Of a stretch of DNA of 64,000 nt, positions 62,889 to 64,000 are shown piece after piece (positions within the stretch are counted from its first letter, which is position 1; each line of letters begins with the position of its first letter). The DNA comes from an uncultured Oscillibacter sp. (lineage in GTDB: Bacteria > Bacillota > Clostridia > Oscillospirales > Oscillospiraceae): the NCBI GenBank assembly GCA_910586735.1, contig CAJUJW010000003.1, positions 1-64,000 of the forward strand, given 5' to 3'. The translations under genes and the position numbers were made by a program. Under the pieces are notes generated by a model. The model was given only the letters and a program-made list of their open reading frames with translations, had not been told where the DNA came from and made no database searches.

Positions 62889-64000
62889 ACTGCTCCGCCA
62901 GGAGCTGCAGGCCCTCCAGGTAGCCCTGGAGGCCGTGGCCCCGGATGCTGCCGACGCACGCCTCCCGGATGTAGGACACCCGGCGGTACTCCTCCCGCTT
63001 GTCCGGGTCGGAGATGTGGACCTCCACCGTGGGAATTCCCACGGACTTCACCGCGTCCAGCAGGGCGATGCTGGTGTGGGTGTAGGCCCCTGGGTTAATC
63101 AGGATGCCGTCCACCTTGTCGAAGTACGCCTGCTGGATGGCGTCCACCAGGTCCCCCTCGTGGTTGGACTGGAAGAAGGAGACGGATACCCCCAGGCGTT
63201 CCGCCTCGGCGGTGATCAGGTTCTCCAGGTCCACGTAGTCCGTGTTGCCGTAAATTTCCGGCTGGCGGATGCCCAGCAGGTTCATGTTGGGCCCGTTGAT
63301 TACCAGGATGTTTTTCTTCTTTTCGTTCATAAAATCCCTCCAGATTTCCCCGGCGGCATCCTCCGCGCCGCCGTCGTTCCAGACCGCCGTGTCGGACGCC
63401 AGGTCGTACAGCGGCCCCCGGACCTTCTCCATCTCCTCCAGCTTCCCGGCCTGGGAGAGGGGGCGGCCCTCGGTGGGCAGGTCCTCCAGCCTCCGCCGGA
63501 GGTAGTACACCCGCCCCGTGCGGCGCATGGCGGCCCGGTTCTCGGACCAGAGGACGGTCCCGCCGCCGGTGGCCACCACCTGGCCGCTCCTGGCGCAGAC
63601 CTCCTCCAGGGCCTGGTGCTCCAGGGCCCGGAAGGCCCCCTCGCCCTCCTGGGCGAAGATGTCCGGGATGGGCTTTCCCGCCCGCTTGACGATCTCCTCG
63701 TCCAGGTCCACGAAGGGCTTGCCGGAGAGCCTGGCCAGTTCCCGGCCCACGGTGGTCTTGCCGCTGCCGGGCATGCCCACCAGGACAATGTTGGTCATGT
63801 CCCGCCGGAGGGAGGCGATGATGCGCTCCATCTCCCCGTCGGGGATGGCCTTGTCAAAAAACAGCTCCTCCGCCCGCTTGGCCTGGGCCGCCAGCATGGA
63901 CAGGCCCCCGGTGCGGCGAAGTATCCGCCCGCCGGACTCGGACGTGCCCCTGGGCGTCCAGAGCCAGTGGCCGATTTCCTCCGCCTGCAAGAGCAGGTTC
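62887..64000 (-). CDS. Shikimate pathway fusion: AroE (end) + AroK + AroQ (partial)
   Basis: One open frame enters from the right edge. Its first 60 residues look like the end of shikimate dehydrogenase (LLLQAEEIG, GGLSMLAAQAKRAEELF). From about 63798 shikimate kinase follows: VLVGMPGSGKTTVG (P-loop), DLDEEIV, GEGAFRALE, VVATGGGTVL. From 63330 type II 3-dehydroquinate dehydratase follows: VINGPNMNLLGIRQPEIYG, FFQSNHEGDLVDAI, NPGAYTHTSIAL, VEVHISDP. Inside the frame GGAGGG lies six bases before the AroQ ATG, so AroQ could also be made alone. An odd stretch of about 19 residues (HWLWTPRGTSESGG...) interrupts the AroE tail. Confidence 0.9.
   Translation of the reverse strand, partial: NLLLQAEEIGHWLWTPRGTSESGGRILRRTGGLSMLAAQAKRAEELFFDKAIPDGEMERIIASLRRDMTNIVLVGMPGSGKTTVGRELARLSGKPFVDLDEEIVKRAGKPIPDIFAQEGEGAFRALEHQALEEVCARSGQVVATGGGTVLWSENRAAMRRTGRVYYLRRRLEDLPTEGRPLSQAGKLEEMEKVRGPLYDLASDTAVWNDGGAEDAAGEIWRDFMNEKKKNILVINGPNMNLLGIRQPEIYGNTDYVDLENLITAEAERLGVSVSFFQSNHEGDLVDAIQQAYFDKVDGILINPGAYTHTSIALLDAVKSVGIPTVEVHISDPDKREEYRRVSYIREACVGSIRGHGLQGYLEGLQLLAEQ

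Overview
The window is chromosomal DNA of a high-GC, low-mobility Firmicute. Everything points to the class Clostridia, most likely the Oscillospiraceae group (Flavonifractor / Lawsonibacter / Pseudoflavonifractor type): a WalR-WalK system with YycH/YycI partners, SepF and DivIVA, TypA, a PUA-less glutamate 5-kinase, GGAGG-type ribosome binding sites, clear sigma-A promoters (TTGACA-17-TATAAT variants), and many small lineage-specific proteins next to XRE regulators. The genus is an inference from gene content and style. No phage, transposase, CRISPR array or rRNA operon was seen.

Layout. 0-1 kb: the end of a small membrane peptide, an XRE regulator divergent from a small protein over a clean inverted-repeat operator, and a 50-aa protein with a consensus promoter. 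1-14 kb: a long forward block with an MBL hydrolase, mutS, a CAAX-type protease, an AEC transporter, mutL, a DUF6440-like protein, miaA and hfq, followed by a HlyD-like protein, yggS, sepF, divIVA and a HAD phosphatase. 14-25 kb: a reverse block with asnS, rlmH, yycJ, a TfoX-C protein, a GNAT, murA, yycI, yycH, walK, walR and a Nudix hydrolase. This is the Bacillus wal-rlmH order with three genes interposed. 25-32 kb: a VanY-type peptidase, typA, a dCMP deaminase and a large pyruvyltransferase/ferredoxin/FrhB fusion.

32-42 kb: a proline operon (proB, a broken acetyltransferase, proA, a 24-aa ORF, proC), a ClpP-fold protease, a membrane protein/XRE pair, pyruvate kinase, a GreA-like factor and the yqeC-yqeB-selD selenium trio. 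42-51 kb is the most accessory part: an SLH/Ig-like surface protein, a truncated lipoprotein, XRE and small-protein pairs, a radical SAM protein, and a LytTR response regulator with its sensor kinase, followed without a gap by two paralogous proteins of unknown function. A tRNA-Leu and a GIY-YIG/DUF4357 remnant follow. 51-64 kb: pyridoxamine kinase, a LysM-anchored 5'-nucleotidase, a hydantoinase-like amidohydrolase, a lipoprotein and a DUF4330-like protein, a glycosyltransferase-CsaB fusion, an FMN hydroxy-acid dehydrogenase, a MATE pump, a Cys-rich small protein and an AroE'-AroK-AroQ fusion running off the right edge.

The intergenic DNA carries several families of dispersed hairpin repeats. 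One composite element of about 400 bp occurs in two long, oppositely oriented copies (27956-28390 and 44482-44882), with shorter derivatives elsewhere. A second REP-like family combines a CTAYCGRYAG motif with TAGGGGC...GCCCCTA palindromes. The best candidates for something undescribed are the LytTR two-component locus with its paired proteins (46.1-49.6 kb), this repeat family, and the 24-aa ORF between proA and proC.
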